A stretch of 64,000 nucleotides of DNA from Humibacter ginsenosidimutans (GCF_007859675.1 NZ_CP042305.1:1922001-1986000), one strand, 5' to 3'. Numbered from the stretch's first letter, positions 12,401-24,229 are shown. Translations and numbers: made by a program. The notes: generated by a model from the letters alone, not told the origin.

Positions 12401-15400
12401 GCGCGCCGTAGGTGCTGGTGGCATCCGTTCCGTTGACGGTCTCCGTCGCACTCACCGTGAGGCCGTGCGCGTGCACCGTGTTGCCCGCGGGAAGCGACGC
12501 CGTGTTGTCGACATCGGCGAGGGTCAGGGCGACGGCCGCGCCGATCGTCGCCGTCGCGCCCTGGGATGCCGTGCCGTCGGCGGCGCTGCCCGCGTCGGTG
12601 TTCTGGCTCGCCGCGATGGTGACGGTTCCGCCGGCGGCGAGGGTGATGCCCGTGCCCACGATCGTCGCGGTCGACTTCACCGTGGCGACGACCACGCCGA
12701 CCGCTGCCGCGACGTTGACCTTGCCGCTCGAGGTCGACGCGCTCGGCGTCGCTGTGCTGCCCGAGGCGGCCCCGCCGTTCGCGGATGCCGTGTCGTCGGC
12801 GTGCGTGCGCTCTCCCGCGATCTGCTGGTCGACGCCGTCGCCGCTGCCGCCCGCACCACCCGACGATGAGTTGTCCGTGGCGCCCGATGCCGACGCCGTG
12901 GCCGACGAGGCCGAGGCCGAGGTGCCCGTCGCCTGCAGCGCGATGGCTCCGCCGACCGTGATCGAACGTGCCGTCGTCGCCGTCACGGTGTGGTCGGCGA
13001 TGGTGAGCGCGAGGGCCACACCGACCGCCGCCGTCGATGCGCCGCCGACCGAGGCGTCGGCAGTGCTCGACGCCGACGCGTTCTGCGTCGCGCGCACGAC
13101 GAGGTCACCGCTCGCCGTGAGCGTCGCTCCCGTGCCGATGGTGGCGAGCGTGGTGACGGTCGAGAGCGCCACGGCCACCGCCGGAGCGACGTCGACGCCG
13201 CCGCCGGACGCGCCCATCTGCGCCCGCGCGGTCACGGCGTCCGCCGCCGTGCTTGTGAGCGTCACGTTCGCCGCACCGGTGAGGGCCGCGCCGTTCGCGA
13301 TCGTCGCCGTGGTCTGGTCCGTGACGATGGCGAGGGCTGCCGACGCGCCGACTCCCACAGTGCCTGGCGATACTCCGCCGCCCGTCGGCAGCGCGTCCGC
13401 TGTCGTCGTCGCGTCGCTGCCCGCCGCGATCGTCGCGTCACCGCCGGTCAACGCGGCGACGCCGGCGAGCTGGGCCGTCGTTGTCTGGTTGACGATGACG
13501 AGGCCGAGGGATCCCGCGACCGAGACGTTGCCCCCGCCTGCACCGCTGACGGATCGGGCACCGTAGCCGGAGATCACATCCGTGCCGTTCGCGGCCTCGG
13601 TCGCCGAGAGGCTCAGGGCCTTCGCGTGCACGGTCACGTTCTGCGGAAGCACGGCGGTGTTCGTGACGTCGGCGAGGGTGATCGCCACGGCCGCGCCGAT
13701 CGCCGCCGACCCGCCACTGGACGCCGAGCCGTCTGCCGAGGTGTCGGCATCCGCGTTCTGCTGCGCGGAGAGCGACACGGTTCCGGCCGAGGTGAGAGTG
13801 AGGCCGCTGACCGAGTTCGAGACGGTGGCCGTCGAGCTCTGCGTGGCCACCACGATCGCGACGGCAGCGGCGGCGTCGATCTTGCCGCCCGAGGTCGACG
13901 CAGACGGCGTCGACGTGACGCCGGTGGGGTTCGTGCCGCCTGCCGCGCCGTTCGCCTTCGCGGTGTCTCCGGCGAACTGCCGCTGGGCCGCGACCTGGTC
14001 GTCGACACCCGAGCCGCTCGACCCACCGCCGCCCGACGCCTGCTGCGCACCCCCTGCCGACGCCGTCGCCGTCGAGACTGATGACCACAGCCCGGTCGCC
14101 CCGAACGCGATGTCGCCGCCGGCGTTGATGCTCCGCGCCGTCATGGCATGCACATCGTCGTTCGCGATGGTCAGCGCGAGGCCGATGCCGACGGCCGCCG
14201 TCGAGGCACCGGTCGCCACGGCGCCCGCCGTCGCCGACGCCGTCGCGGTCTGGGACGCCGTCACCGAGAGACCTCCTGTGAGCGTCGTCGTACCCGCCAG
14301 TGTTCCCACGCTCGCCGATGTGGTGACGTTCGCGAGGGTCACGGCGACCGCCGGCGTGACGGCGACGCCGCCGCCGCTTGCTCCCATCTTCGCCTCGGCG
14401 CTGGCGGCATCCTTCGTCGTCGCGCTCAGCGTGATCGACCCGACGCCCGTGACGACCGCTCCGTCGGCGATGGCGGCGACGGTCGAATCTCCGATCAGAT
14501 CGAGAGCGACGGATGCCCCGACTCCCACACTGCCGCCCGACACTCCCGACCCGACCGGCTCAGCCTGCACTGTCGACGAGGAATCGCTCGTCGCCGTGAC
14601 CGTCACGGCCCCCGCCCCGGCGATCGTCACCGTGCCTGCGACCTGAGCCAGAGTGTCGAGACTCAGCGTCGCGAGAGCCAGCGAACCTGCGACGGAGACC
14701 TTGCCGCCGCCCGCGCCGCCTGCTGACTGAGCACCGAACGTGTGGGTGGCGTCCGTGCCGTTCTGCGTGACGGTCGCGGAGAGGACGAGCGCGTGGGCAT
14801 GGATCGTGTCGCCGGTCGGCAGCACCGCGTGGTTGACGAGGTGGACGAACGTGATGGCGACCCCGGCGCCGATCGAGGCCGATCCGGGTGCCACGGCCGA
14901 GCCGTCGGCCGACGACGCGGCATCCGTGTTGGCGCTCGATGCCAGCGTGACGGTGCCGGCCGCCGTGAGATCGATGCCGTTTCCGACGATGGTCGCTGTC
15001 GAGTCGCTGTTCGCGACCACGACGGCCACGGCCGCCGCCACGTCGACGCCGCCGTCGCTCGTCGACGCCGACGGCGTGCTCGTCGACCCTGACCCGGCGC
15101 CGCCGTTGGCCTGCGAGGTGCTGTCGGCGAAGCTGCGCTGATCGGCCACCTGCTGGTCGACGCCCGATCCCGCACCGCCTGCGGTGCCCGCGCCCGGTGC
15201 GCCGGCGGCCGAGGCCGTGGCCTGGGCGGCCGACGCCGAGATGCCGGATGCGGTCAGCGTGAGATCCCCGCCCGCGTTCAGCGAGCGGGCAGTCGTCGCC
15301 GTCACCGTGTGGTTCGCGATCGTGAGCGCGAGGCCGACGCCGATGGCCGCCGACGAGGCATCCGACACCGCTGAGCCCGCAACGGTCGACGCCGACGCGC

Positions 15401-18400
15401 TCTGCGTCGCGGCCACGCTGATCGCCCCGGTCGTGGAGATGGTCGCTCCCGCGAGCAGCGCCGCGGCCGTCGTGACGTTCGAGAGCACCGTCGCCACGGC
15501 GGGCGCGACGGCGACCCCGCCGCCCGACGATCCGGACTTCGCCTCCGCCGTCGCGGCATCCGTCGCGACTGCCGAGAGAGCCATGGAAGCGGCTCCGCTC
15601 ACCGTGCCCGACACCGTGGCGCTCGTCGTGTCGGTGACGAGGTCGAGGGCGACGGATGCCCCGACCCCCGCCTTCGTCGCCGTCACGCCACCCTCGGTCG
15701 GCTCCGCCTTCACGGTCGAGGTCATGCTCGAAGCCGCACTCACCGCTACCGCGCCCGCCCCCGACGGCGTCAGCGCGACATCGCCCGCGAGCAGCGCCGT
15801 CGTCTGCTGCGTGACCACCGCGAGCGCGAGGGACCCGGCGAGCGAGACGCTGCCGCCGCCCGCACCGCTGGTGGCCTGAGCGGAGACGGTCGAGCCCGTG
15901 TCGGCGCCGTCGACCGCGACAGTCGCGGAGATCGTCACTGCGCCCGCCTGCACGGAGTCGCCGGCGGGCAGCATCGCCTCGTTCACCGCGTGCAGCAGCG
16001 TGATCGCCACGGCCGCGCCGATGACGAGGTCGGACGTGGAGACCGCCGATCCGTCCGCCGTCGTGGCGGCGTCCGCGTTCTGCGCGGCGGAGATCGTCAC
16101 GGCGCCGCTCGCGGTGAGGGCGACGCCCGTGCCGACGATCGAGGCTGTCGCACTCGGAGTCGCGACGACCACCGCGACGGCGGCCGCGGCATCCACCCCG
16201 CCCTGCGACGTGGCCGCGCTCGGTGCCGCCGTCGACCCCGGGCCCTGTGTGCCGGTCTGGCTCGCGAAGCCGGAGGCCGCCCCCTTGGCGTCCGTCACGT
16301 TCTGGTCGACACCCGTGCCCGAGGCGCCGGATCCCTGGGGTGCACCCGACGCGGAGGCGGTGGCCGATGCCGTGCTGCCGCTGATTCCGGTGGCCGAGAC
16401 GGTGATGGATGCCGCGCTCACCGACCGCGCGACAGAGGCCGTCACGTTGTCGGTCGCGATCACGAGGGCGAGTCCCGCGCCGACCGCCGCGGTGGCTCCG
16501 CCTTGGACCGCGCCCGTCGCGGAAGCGGATGCCGTCGCATGCTGCTGCGCGCTCACGGTGACGGCACCCGACGCGGCGAGCAGCGCCCCCGTGCCGATCG
16601 CGGCCGTCGTGGTGACGTTCGCGGAGACGACCGCTGAGAACGGGGCGACGGACACGTTCGCCGACGAGGCGCCGTCCTGCGCTGTCGCGGTCGCGTCGTC
16701 GTGCGCGAGCGCGGAGAGCGTGATGTCGGAAGCCCCGGTGACGTCCGATCCGTCGCCGATCGCGGCGGTCGTCGTGTCGTTCTCGAGGGCGAGTGCGAAG
16801 GAGGCGCCGATGCCGGCCGTCGATCCGCCCGTGCCGTTCGCCGCCATGAGGGCGGAGACGGTGGAGACGACGGCGGAGGTCGCCTGAGCGGAGAGCGCGC
16901 CGCCCGTGCCGGCGGAGCCGAGTGTGACGGAGGGTCCGATGCCGCCGCTGGTCAGAAGGGCGGCCGAGGTGGTGACCGTCGCGGTCTGGAGGGCGACGGA
17001 ACCGGCGACGCCGAGCGTTCCGCCGCTGCCCGCACCCGCGGTGGCGGTGGTGCTGAAGCGATCGGTGGCGTCTGCTGCGCCGGATGCGGTGGTCGGGCCG
17101 ACCCCGGCGGTGAGGCTGAGTGTGGTGGAGGTGATGACGGTGTGGGGTCCGACATTCGCGGTGACCGTGACGTCGGCGAGAGTGACCGCGACAGCGGCCG
17201 CGATGCTGGTTCCGCCTCCCGGTGGTGCGCGCGTCGACGGGCCGCCCGACGCGGTGGTCGCTGTCGAGGCGTTCTCGGTGGCGGTCAGGCTCACGCCGTC
17301 GGCGATGATCGTGACGCCGTCGATGGAGGCATCCGCGCTCGCGCTGTGCACCGTGATCGACACGGCCGCCGACACGCTCACGGTTCCGGCGGGCGTTGCC
17401 GGGGTCCCCGGTCCCGGGCTGTCGCCGGTGCCGCCCGCGCCGCCGGGAAGCCCGCCGCCGGAAGTGGGCGCCTCACCGTCCGCGAAGCCGCGAGCGCCGG
17501 AGGCGAGGTCGGCGGGCGACGGGCTGCCTGCGGCATCCGTTCCGCCCGCGCCCACGTTCGACGCCGTCGCGCTCGTCACTGCACTCGAGGCGCCGTCGGC
17601 CGTCAGGCTGAACGTGCCGCCCACCGTCACGTCGCGAAGCGTCGTGGCCTGCACCGACTGGTTCGCGTAGGTCTGCGCGACGGCGACGCCGAGCGATCCG
17701 TCCGCCTGCGCCTCACCCGTCGCGGTGGTGGAGACTGTGGCCACCTGATGCGCCGTCGCGGTGTAGTCACCGGTCAGGGTCAACAGCGAGCCGGTGTCGG
17801 TGTTCGCCGTGGTGCGCACGTTCGAGGTGGTCAGCGCGTAGACCGGGGCCACCGCCACGTCGGTCGAGTACGCGCCGCCGCGTGCCAGCGTCGTGGCAGG
17901 CGACACGGATTCCGCGTCGAGCGTCAGGTCGTGGGCGCCGGTCAGCGTCGACCCGACTGCGAGGCCTGCCGTCGTCGTGTCGTTCACGACGTTGAGCGCG
18001 ACGGATGCACCGATCCCGGTCGCCGCACCCGTTCCGTCCGTGCCGGGCGCCGCCGTGGCCAGGTCGGTGTCGTTCGACTTCGCCGTGAGTCCCACATCGG
18101 TTCCGGATGCCGTCACCTGCGCGCCCGAGACCTGAGCGCTCGTCTGCAGCGTGGCCACGTTGATCGCCACCGATCCCGCGACACCGACGTTCTTCGCGCC
18201 ACCCGCACCGGAGGTCGCGCTCGCGGAGAAGGTGTTCGTCGCGCCGTCCGTCGCGGGCGCGGTCGCCGCCGCCACGTCGAGCGCGGGGGTCGTCAGTGTC
18301 ACTCCGGACACGTGCGCGTCTGTCGTGACATTCGCACTGTTCACCGCGACGGCCACGCCGACGCCGTTCGGGTCGCTCGCCGCCGCGCTGCCGTCCGCGG

Positions 18401-21392
18401 AGGCGCTCGAGCCGCCCTCGTTGCTCGCGTGCACGCTCACGGGTGCGCCACCGGTCGAGCCGGTCGTGCCGGTCACCGCGATCACGAGCCCGCCGCTGAT
18501 CGGGGCGATGTACGCGCGAGTCGACTGCTGCACGTCGGAGTAGGCCAACGCACCCGCGACATCGATCGTGCCGCCCGGCGCCTTGGCCCTGCCATCCGTG
18601 GTCGCCGACGGCGACTGGTCGTTGCCGGTCGAGCCGCCGGGGCTCGCCTTCGCCACCGTGACGACCACGTTGTCGGAATCGGCCGAGACATCCACGCTTC
18701 CGGCGTTCACCCCGAGGTCGCTGTTGCTGTCGATGTACGCCGCGGTGTTGCTCGTCACGCGGGTCACGCCGATACCCGCTCCCGCGGTCGCCGCCGTGGC
18801 GTCCGCGGTGGTCGTCACTGCTGTGTTGTTCGACGCGGCGAGGGTGAGCGAGCCGCCTGCCCTCACGCTGGCCGTTCCGCCGACGTGCGTGGTGGCCGTG
18901 CTGTCGATCGCGGCGGTGGCGAGTGCGGCGTCCACAGCCGAGTCGGCGCCCGTGCCGGTCGAGGCGACGGTCGCCGTCACCGTCGATGCGCTGGCGAGCG
19001 CGACCGCCCCGAGTGCATCGAGCACCGCCGATCCCGTCACCGAGACCAGAGCCGACGACGAGGCGTTCACGACGTTCTCGCCGACGACCGGCGTCGCCGA
19101 CGGCGTCTGGGTGGCCGTGGCCGAGAGGGTGATGGTGCCACCGTGGATCGTGGCCGAGTCGACGGAGACCGCAGCGGATGCCGCCGTGCCGGTCTCGGCA
19201 TCCGTAGCCGCGAGGGTCACATCGCCCGCGGCCCCGTTCGACCGCGTGTCGATGGTGACGCCCGGGTCGACGGTGATGCTCGCGGCGTCGATCTCGATGC
19301 GGGCTCCCGGCAGCAGCAGGTCGCCCGCGATGATCACGGCGACCCCGGATGCCGTCGCCGCGATGGTCAGCGACCCGCTCGGCACGTCGATGGTCTGGGT
19401 CTCCATCGCCGGCGAGCTCACGATGAGGTGGCCGGCTCCGTCGGAGGTGACCGTGACGGTGTCGTTCGCCGTCGCCGGGTTGACCACCACGTCGGTGACG
19501 CCGGTGATGGTGACCGGCTCGAGTCCGGTGTAGGTCACGAGGTGGCCGCCGAACGAGACCGTGCCGCTCGACGGGTCGCTCGGGGTGGAGACGACGGTGC
19601 CGCCGGCGCCGTGCAGCACGAGCGTGTCGTAGCCGCCTGCGCCGCCGTCGACGATGCCGTCGAGCGAGCCGTTCGGCGAGAACACGAACGTGTCCCGGTT
19701 GTTCGCCGCGCCGATCAGGTTCTGGAAGCCGGAGAACGACTGCTGCGCGACGGTCCCGGAGTCGTGGCCCGTGACGTTCCACGTCGTGTCGGCGCTCGGT
19801 CCGTGCAGCGAGGTGCCCGTGCCGGTCGCGGCGATCGTGCGAACACCGCTGTACGCGACGCCGGCGAGAGTCGGGGCCGAGACGGTGCCGCCGGTCGTCG
19901 AGTCCGCCGTCCAGTCGAGATCGTTGCCGACGACCGCGACGGTGTCGGCGCCCGACCCGGAGAACGTGATCGGCACCGTGACCGCTCCTGCCGACGTGTC
20001 GATCGTCAGGCTCACGGCCCGGCCGTCGACACTGCGGATGAGCGCCGAGCTGAGCGAGGAGATGGCGACGCGCGTGAGCACACCGCCGTCGTCGATTACG
20101 AGGTCGCCGCCGTCGACGTACACGCGCACGCTGTGCGGCGCGCTCGTCGTCTGCACGGTGTACGTGTACGCACCCGGCGTGGTCGTCGCCGACCCGCTCG
20201 TCGTGGAGGTGGATGCCTGTGCGCCCGCCGCCGAGTCCTGGCTCGCCGTCGAGTCGCTCTGGCCCGCACCGGTCTGACCGGTCGCGGCCGGCTGCCCGTT
20301 CGCGGCACCGCCGGTCGTTCCGTCAGAGGCCGCCGGGGTCTGCGTTGTCGTCCCGCTCCCGTCCTGACCGGCCGGCGTGGTGGCCGCAGCGCCGGACGGC
20401 GTCGCGGCATCACCGCTCGTGCTCGGTGTCGTGGCGCCCGACGGGTCCGACGCGCCCGACGCACCTGAGGAGCTCGGCTGCGACGTGGCGTCCGACGTGC
20501 CCTGCCCGGAGCCCGACGTGCCGGTCGACGAGGGGTCGGCGGCCGGGGTGCTCTGCGAGCCGGAGGTCGCGCCGGTGTCGGTGCCCGAGGCATCCGGTGC
20601 GTCGAGCCGCACGACGTGGGTGCCGACCGAGGCGCCCATGCCGCCGTGCAGCACGGCATCGCCGTCGGCGCTCGGCGTCGAGGCGGGATCCGGAGTGGGC
20701 GTCGACGAATCTGTCGGCGTCGGCGTGGACGAGTCGGTGGGCGTGGGAGTCGAAGAGTCGGTGGGCGTCGGCGTCGAGGAATCGGTCGGCGTGGGAGTCG
20801 GGGTCGGAGTCGGCGTCGACCCGCTCCCGGACTGCGTCGAGCCGCCCACCGTCGCCGGCCCGGTCGTGCCGGGTCCGCAGACGAGCGTGCTGCTCGAGGT
20901 GCTGCTCGACGACGAGCTGGTGACCGTTCCCGTCGTGGGATCCACCGTGGTGGTCGGCGTGCTCGCCGGCGCGGAGCCCTTGGTCATGTGGCAGTTCGAA
21001 CCGTACGGCGATGTCGTCGTCTGGTGCGGGACGATCGTCGCCCGCACGCCGTTCGGCGTCTGCGACACCGCGCCCACCAGCGCGCTGATCACCGAGGAGT
21101 CCACCGGCTGCGTGGTCGTCGTGGTGCCGGAACGCGTGATCGTCGTCGGTGTCGCCGTCGGGGTGACAGTGGGAGTCACGGCTTGCTGGGGCACCTGCAC
21201 CTGCAGTGTCACGGTCGAGGATGCCTGCGGTTCTGCCGCCTGCGCGGGGCCGCCGATCACGACGCTCTGCGCCAGCGCGAGAGCGAGTGCCGCCAGCGCG
21301 GCGACCAGCGCGAAGGCCACCGATCCACGACGCGCGCCGACCACCGCCGAGTCCATGGCTCGGCCCATGCTCGTGCGCGCTTCACGTGCCAC
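9438..21392 (-). CDS. giant secreted beta-strand-repeat adhesin-like protein, N-terminal part
   Basis: About 3,985 codons before an apparent frameshift at 9437-9439; left uncorrected, this frame ends at a TGA at 8592-8594. The GTG start is fixed by an in-frame TGA two codons upstream. Residues 1 to about 52 form a signal peptide: a positive N-region, an Ala/Leu/Val core at about 24-45, and an AQA cleavage motif. Residues about 55-440 are low-complexity Pro/Thr/Ser/Gly/Gln sequence with a PTPTDSST octad repeated at about 195-235. Residues about 450-650 resemble the entry domain of large filamentous adhesins (motifs TTWNVTGHDSGTV, SFSGFQNLIG, DGGAGGYDTLVL). After that come beta-strand repeats with AYI, GVGASVAL and STVTT signatures. 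The composition is Ala/Gly/Thr/Ser/Val with almost no Cys. Export is supported; adhesion is inferred from family resemblance only. No cell-wall anchor is visible because the C-terminus is outside the window. Confidence 0.85.
20692..20820 (-). repeat. 24-bp coding repeat (PTPTDSST stalk)
   Basis: About four copies of a 24-base unit encode the octad PTPTDSST within the low-complexity stalk behind the signal peptide. Pro/Thr spacers of this kind usually act as extended, O-glycosylatable stalks in actinobacterial surface proteins. The copy number could vary by slippage. Confidence 0.8.
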
Positions 21393-21467
21393 GATTCAGC
21401 CCCGAACTGACCCTGCTGCTCTCGACGCTCTGCAACGTCGCGACCCGGCCCTGGTCGACAGCTACTG

Positions 21468-21496
21468 ACGCTAAGCCCGCGCGGAGCGGGGTGCAA
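21468..21496 (-). promoter_or_regulatory. candidate promoter of the giant gene
   Basis: Read on the minus strand, TTGCAC (21496-21491) and TAGCGT (21473-21468) are separated by exactly 17 bases. They match actinobacterial housekeeping -35/-10 boxes well. The spacer contains the inverted repeat CCCGC-n5-GCGGG. Predicted transcription would start about 70 nt upstream of the GTG at 21392, where no strong ribosome-binding site is seen (CAGGG only). Confidence 0.45.
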
Positions 21497-21783
21497 TGAC
21501 TTTTCTCCCCCTGAACGAAACGACGGCACAGGCGACGTCTCAGAGCGTCACGGCGTGTCGCACGCGCTGGCGCGGATCGGCCGATCGAGCACCAGAGTTG
21601 ACTGTCCCTCGAAAAGGGGGTGGGCCGCCACGACCCCGAACGAGGCACGGCCGGTTCGACGCCTCCGGTTCGTCACCGTCCGCCACGTGCCCCGGGCACC
21701 ATTCAGGTCGAACGGCCCCTCGCGCACCCCGTGTGTCGACGGCCGGCCCCGTGGACCTGAATCATGTGCGGCAACGCGCGGGC
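21497..21783. other. intergenic spacer, no gene seen
   Basis: No convincing coding sequence on either strand; open frames here have no recognisable product or start signal. One notable element is an inverted repeat, ATTCAGGTC at 21701-21709 and GACCTGAAT at 21754-21762, of unknown role. Confidence 0.5.
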
Positions 21784-22013
21784 GCGCTGCGCGCTCGACT
21801 GACTCAATCGGCCCGGTTGAGCACGCGAGCGTGCTCTGCTCCCGCCTCAATCGTCAGTAGTCGCGCTGCGCGCTCGACTGACTCAATCGGCCTGGTTGAG
21901 CACGCGAGCGTGCTCTGCTTCCGCCTCAATCGTCAGTAGTCGCGCTGCGCGCTCGACTGACTCAATCGGCCTGGTTGAGCACGCGAGCGTGCTCAACCAG
22001 GCCTCAATCGTCA
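21784..22013. repeat. three tandem 79-bp repeats downstream of purH
   Basis: Copies start at 21784, 21863 and 21942. The first two are complete and differ by a few bases; the third diverges after its hairpin arm and runs into the purH stop codon. Each contains GGTTGAGCACGCGAGCGTGCTC. In the third copy this extends to a perfect stem, whereas in the first two the distal arm is replaced by CTGCTYCCGCC. The array looks like duplication of a purH 3' end plus part of its terminator. Confidence 0.9.
21968..22003 (-). terminator. purH: purH terminator-like hairpin
   Basis: A perfect 15-bp stem (21968-21982 with 21989-22003) and a 6-base loop lie 8 bases beyond the purH stop. There is no U-tract, which is common for actinobacterial terminators. 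Confidence 0.6.
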
Positions 22014-23624
22014 GTGGAAGAAGTGGCGCTCTCCGGCGAAGTACATCGTGATGCCTGCGGCCTTCGCGGTGTCGATCGTGAGCTGGTCGCGGATCGATCC
22101 GCCCGGCTGCACGATTGCCTTCACGCCGGCCTGGATCAGGATCTCCGGACCGTCGGGGAACGGGAAGTAGGCATCCGACGCCGCCACCGATCCCGAGGCG
22201 CGATCGCCCGCGCGCTTCACCGCCAGGTCGCACGAGTCGACGCGGTTCACCTGCCCCATTCCGACACCGACGGATGCCCCGTTCGACGCCAGCAGAATGG
22301 CGTTCGACTTCACGGCACGGCACGCCGTCCACGCGAACTCGAGATCGGCCAGCGTGGCCTCGTCTACGGCGTCGCCCGCCACGAGCGTCCACTCCGATGC
22401 GGGCGCGAAGTGCCGGTCGGACTCCTGCACGAGCGCGCCGCCCGAGATCTGCTTGACCTCCGTGGTGGGCAGTGCGAAGTCGGGCCGCAGCTTGAGGATG
22501 CGCAGATCCTTCTTGGTCTGCAGCAGCTCCAGCGCCTCCTGCTCGTACTCCGGCGCGATGATCACCTCGGTGAAGATCGGCTTCACCGACTGCGCCATGG
22601 CCAGCGTGACGGTGCGGTTGGCCGCGATGACGCCGCCGAACGCGGAGGTCGGGTCGCACTCGTGGGCCTTGCGGTGGGCATCCGCGATGTCGTCGTTCTC
22701 CCCCGTCACGGCGATGCCGCACGGGTTGGCGTGTTTGATGACCGCCACCGCGGGCAGTTCGAAGTCGTACGCGGCGCGCAGTGCGGCATCGGCGTCGACG
22801 TAGTTGTTGTACGACATCTCCTTGCCGCCGAGCTGCTCGGCCTGCGCGATGCCGTTGCCGTCGGCGCTGGCGTAGATGGCGGCGGCCTGATGGCTGTTCT
22901 CGCCGTAGCGCAGGGATGTCTCGCGCGTCCACGTGCGCCCGATCCACGCAGGCAGACCCGCGCCTTCGCCCTCGGCGCCCGCGTCGTCCGGTGCGAGCTC
23001 GCCGCCGAGCCACGTGGCCACGGCGACGTCGTAGCTCGCCGTGTGGCGGAACGCGTCGCGGGCCAGCTCGGCGCGGAACGCCAGTGTCGTGCCACCCGCT
23101 GCGACGGCATCCGCCACCTCCGCGTAGCGCGACGGCGAGGTGACCACGGCGACGTTGGCGAAGTTCTTGGCGGAGGCGCGCACCATGGCGGGGCCCCCGA
23201 TGTCGATGTTCTCGACGATCTCGGCCGCGCCGGCCCCGGAGGCGACGGTCTGCGCGAACGGGTACAGGTTGCTGATCACGAGCTCGAACGGCTTGATGCC
23301 GAGCTCGCCGAGCTGCTGCTCGTGGTCCTCCAGCCGCAGGTCCGCGAGCAGTCCGGCGTGCACCGCAGGATGCAGCGTCTTCACCCGGCCGCCGAGCGAC
23401 TCGGGGAATCCGGTGAGCTCGGTGACGTCGGTGACGGCGATGCCCGCCTCGCGGATGACCCGCGCCGTGTTGCCCGTGGAGACGAGCTCGACGCCCGCCG
23501 CGTTCAGCGCGGTGGCCAGCTCGACGATGCCGGTCTTGTCGATGGCCGAGAGCAGGGCCCTGCGCACCTGCACGAGGTCGCGTTCGCGGTAGAGGCTCGG
23601 GTCTGCGGCGTGCGGCGCGCTCAT
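22011..23624 (-). CDS. purH: bifunctional AICAR formyltransferase / IMP cyclohydrolase
   Basis: 537 residues, the usual PurH length. It catalyses the last two steps of purine synthesis: formyl transfer from 10-formyl-THF to AICAR, then ring closure to IMP. The N-terminal MGS-like cyclohydrolase domain shows DKTGI (29-33), STGNTA (49-54) and [13 protein letters not shown] (79-91). The transformylase domain shows RYGENSHQ (239-246) and KHANPCG (297-303), whose Lys-His pair is catalytic in the family. The ATG overlaps the purN stop by four bases (ATGA at 23621-23624), so the two are translationally coupled. Some in-frame codons extend upstream, but they lie inside purN and are not homologous sequence. 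Confidence 0.97.
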   Translation of the reverse strand: MSAPHAADPSLYRERDLVQVRRALLSAIDKTGIVELATALNAAGVELVSTGNTARVIREAGIAVTDVTELTGFPESLGGRVKTLHPAVHAGLLADLRLEDHEQQLGELGIKPFELVISNLYPFAQTVASGAGAAEIVENIDIGGPAMVRASAKNFANVAVVTSPSRYAEVADAVAAGGTTLAFRAELARDAFRHTASYDVAVATWLGGELAPDDAGAEGEGAGLPAWIGRTWTRETSLRYGENSHQAAAIYASADGNGIAQAEQLGGKEMSYNNYVDADAALRAAYDFELPAVAVIKHANPCGIAVTGENDDIADAHRKAHECDPTSAFGGVIAANRTVTLAMAQSVKPIFTEVIIAPEYEQEALELLQTKKDLRILKLRPDFALPTTEVKQISGGALVQESDRHFAPASEWTLVAGDAVDEATLADLEFAWTACRAVKSNAILLASNGASVGVGMGQVNRVDSCDLAVKRAGDRASGSVAASDAYFPFPDGPEILIQAGVKAIVQPGGSIRDQLTIDTAKAAGITMYFAGERHFFH

Positions 23625-24217
23625 GCTGTGGCCAGCTCCTTCAGGTCGATGTGTGCGTTGGCGATGTCGAGCACGGCCTGGATCAGCAGGCGGCGCTCCA
23701 CGATCTTGATGCGGTCGTGCAGGCTCGACTCGGTGTCTCCCGGCACGACGGGCACGCGTTCGCGGGCGATGATCGGTCCGCTGTCGACCCCGTTGTCGAC
23801 GACGATCACGCTCGCGCCGGTCTGCTCGACGCCTGCGGCGAGCGCGTCGCGCACACCGTGGGCGCCGGGGAACTCCGGCAGGAAGGCGGGGTGGGTGTTG
23901 ATCATGTTCGGGCTCAGGGCATCCACGACCCGCGGCGGGAACAGCCGCATGAAGCCGGAGAGGATGACCAGGTCGGGCTGCCACTGCGTGATCTGCTCGA
24001 GCATGGCATCCCCCCATTCCGCACGATCGTCGAACGAGGAGAACGCCACGGTGAAGGTCGGGATGCCGAATTCCTCGGCCACCGCGAGCCCGCCTGCGTC
24101 GTCTCTGTCGCTGCCGACCGCGACCACGCGGGCGGGGAACTCGGCATCTTCGGACGCTGTCAGCAGTGAACGCAGGTTGGACCCCTGGCCAGAGACCAGT
24201 ACGACGAGCGAGAGCAC
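23621..24217 (-). CDS. purN: phosphoribosylglycinamide formyltransferase (GART)
   Basis: 198 residues. It transfers formyl from 10-formyl-THF to GAR in purine synthesis. GQGSNL (10-15) forms the phosphate-binding loop. The catalytic triad of the family is in place as Asn107 and His109 (in [13 protein letters not shown]) and Asp145 (in DSGPII). The GTG start is supported by a TAGGCT box six bases upstream, consistent with a leaderless mRNA. purH follows with a 4-bp overlap, so both steps that use formyl-folate are co-expressed. Confidence 0.97.
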   Translation of the reverse strand: MLSLVVLVSGQGSNLRSLLTASEDAEFPARVVAVGSDRDDAGGLAVAEEFGIPTFTVAFSSFDDRAEWGDAMLEQITQWQPDLVILSGFMRLFPPRVVDALSPNMINTHPAFLPEFPGAHGVRDALAAGVEQTGASVIVVDNGVDSGPIIARERVPVVPGDTESSLHDRIKIVERRLLIQAVLDIANAHIDLKELATA

Positions 24218-24223
24218 GTCACC

Positions 24224-24229
24224 AGCCTA
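24224..24229 (-). promoter_or_regulatory. -10 box of leaderless purNH transcript
   Basis: TAGGCT on the minus strand ends six bases before the purN GTG, so transcription would begin at or next to the start codon. No ribosome-binding site is present. Confidence 0.6.

Larger units (their letters stand above)
3430..16330 (-). repeat. about 12 tandem coding repeats of about 390 residues (about 1.17 kb)
   Basis: The linker motif GVDQQ/GVDSQ followed by a charged (E/Q)R segment recurs near 16310, 15150, 14000, 12830, 11675, 10520, 9345, 8140, 6940, 5780, 4620 and 3450, spaced 1.15-1.2 kb. A second marker, KAEPTxGGV, recurs at the same spacing from about 15700 to 4010. Each unit carries the same sub-blocks in order: a GGDLxLxAxG strand pair, an ASASA-Gly linker, GVDQQ-ER, TPSAST-GKVNVAAAVAVVVA, a QNTDA block, a STYGAQSASGAGGG block, KAEPT, and a KMGASGG block. 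The outer units are more diverged and the central ones more alike. Confidence 0.9.

Noticed and set aside
698..20468. Very long plus-strand open frames opposite the giant gene (for example 698-2845, 3899-5743, 7412-9487, 9516-12032, 16701-20468)
   Set aside because: They are Arg/Gly/Asp-rich antisense frames that exist because the repeat gene is GC-rich with few codons giving antisense stops. They have no recognisable domain and mirror the repeats.
21784..22013. Possible CRISPR array
   Set aside because: The 79-bp copies are contiguous, with no unique spacers, and no cas gene is present.
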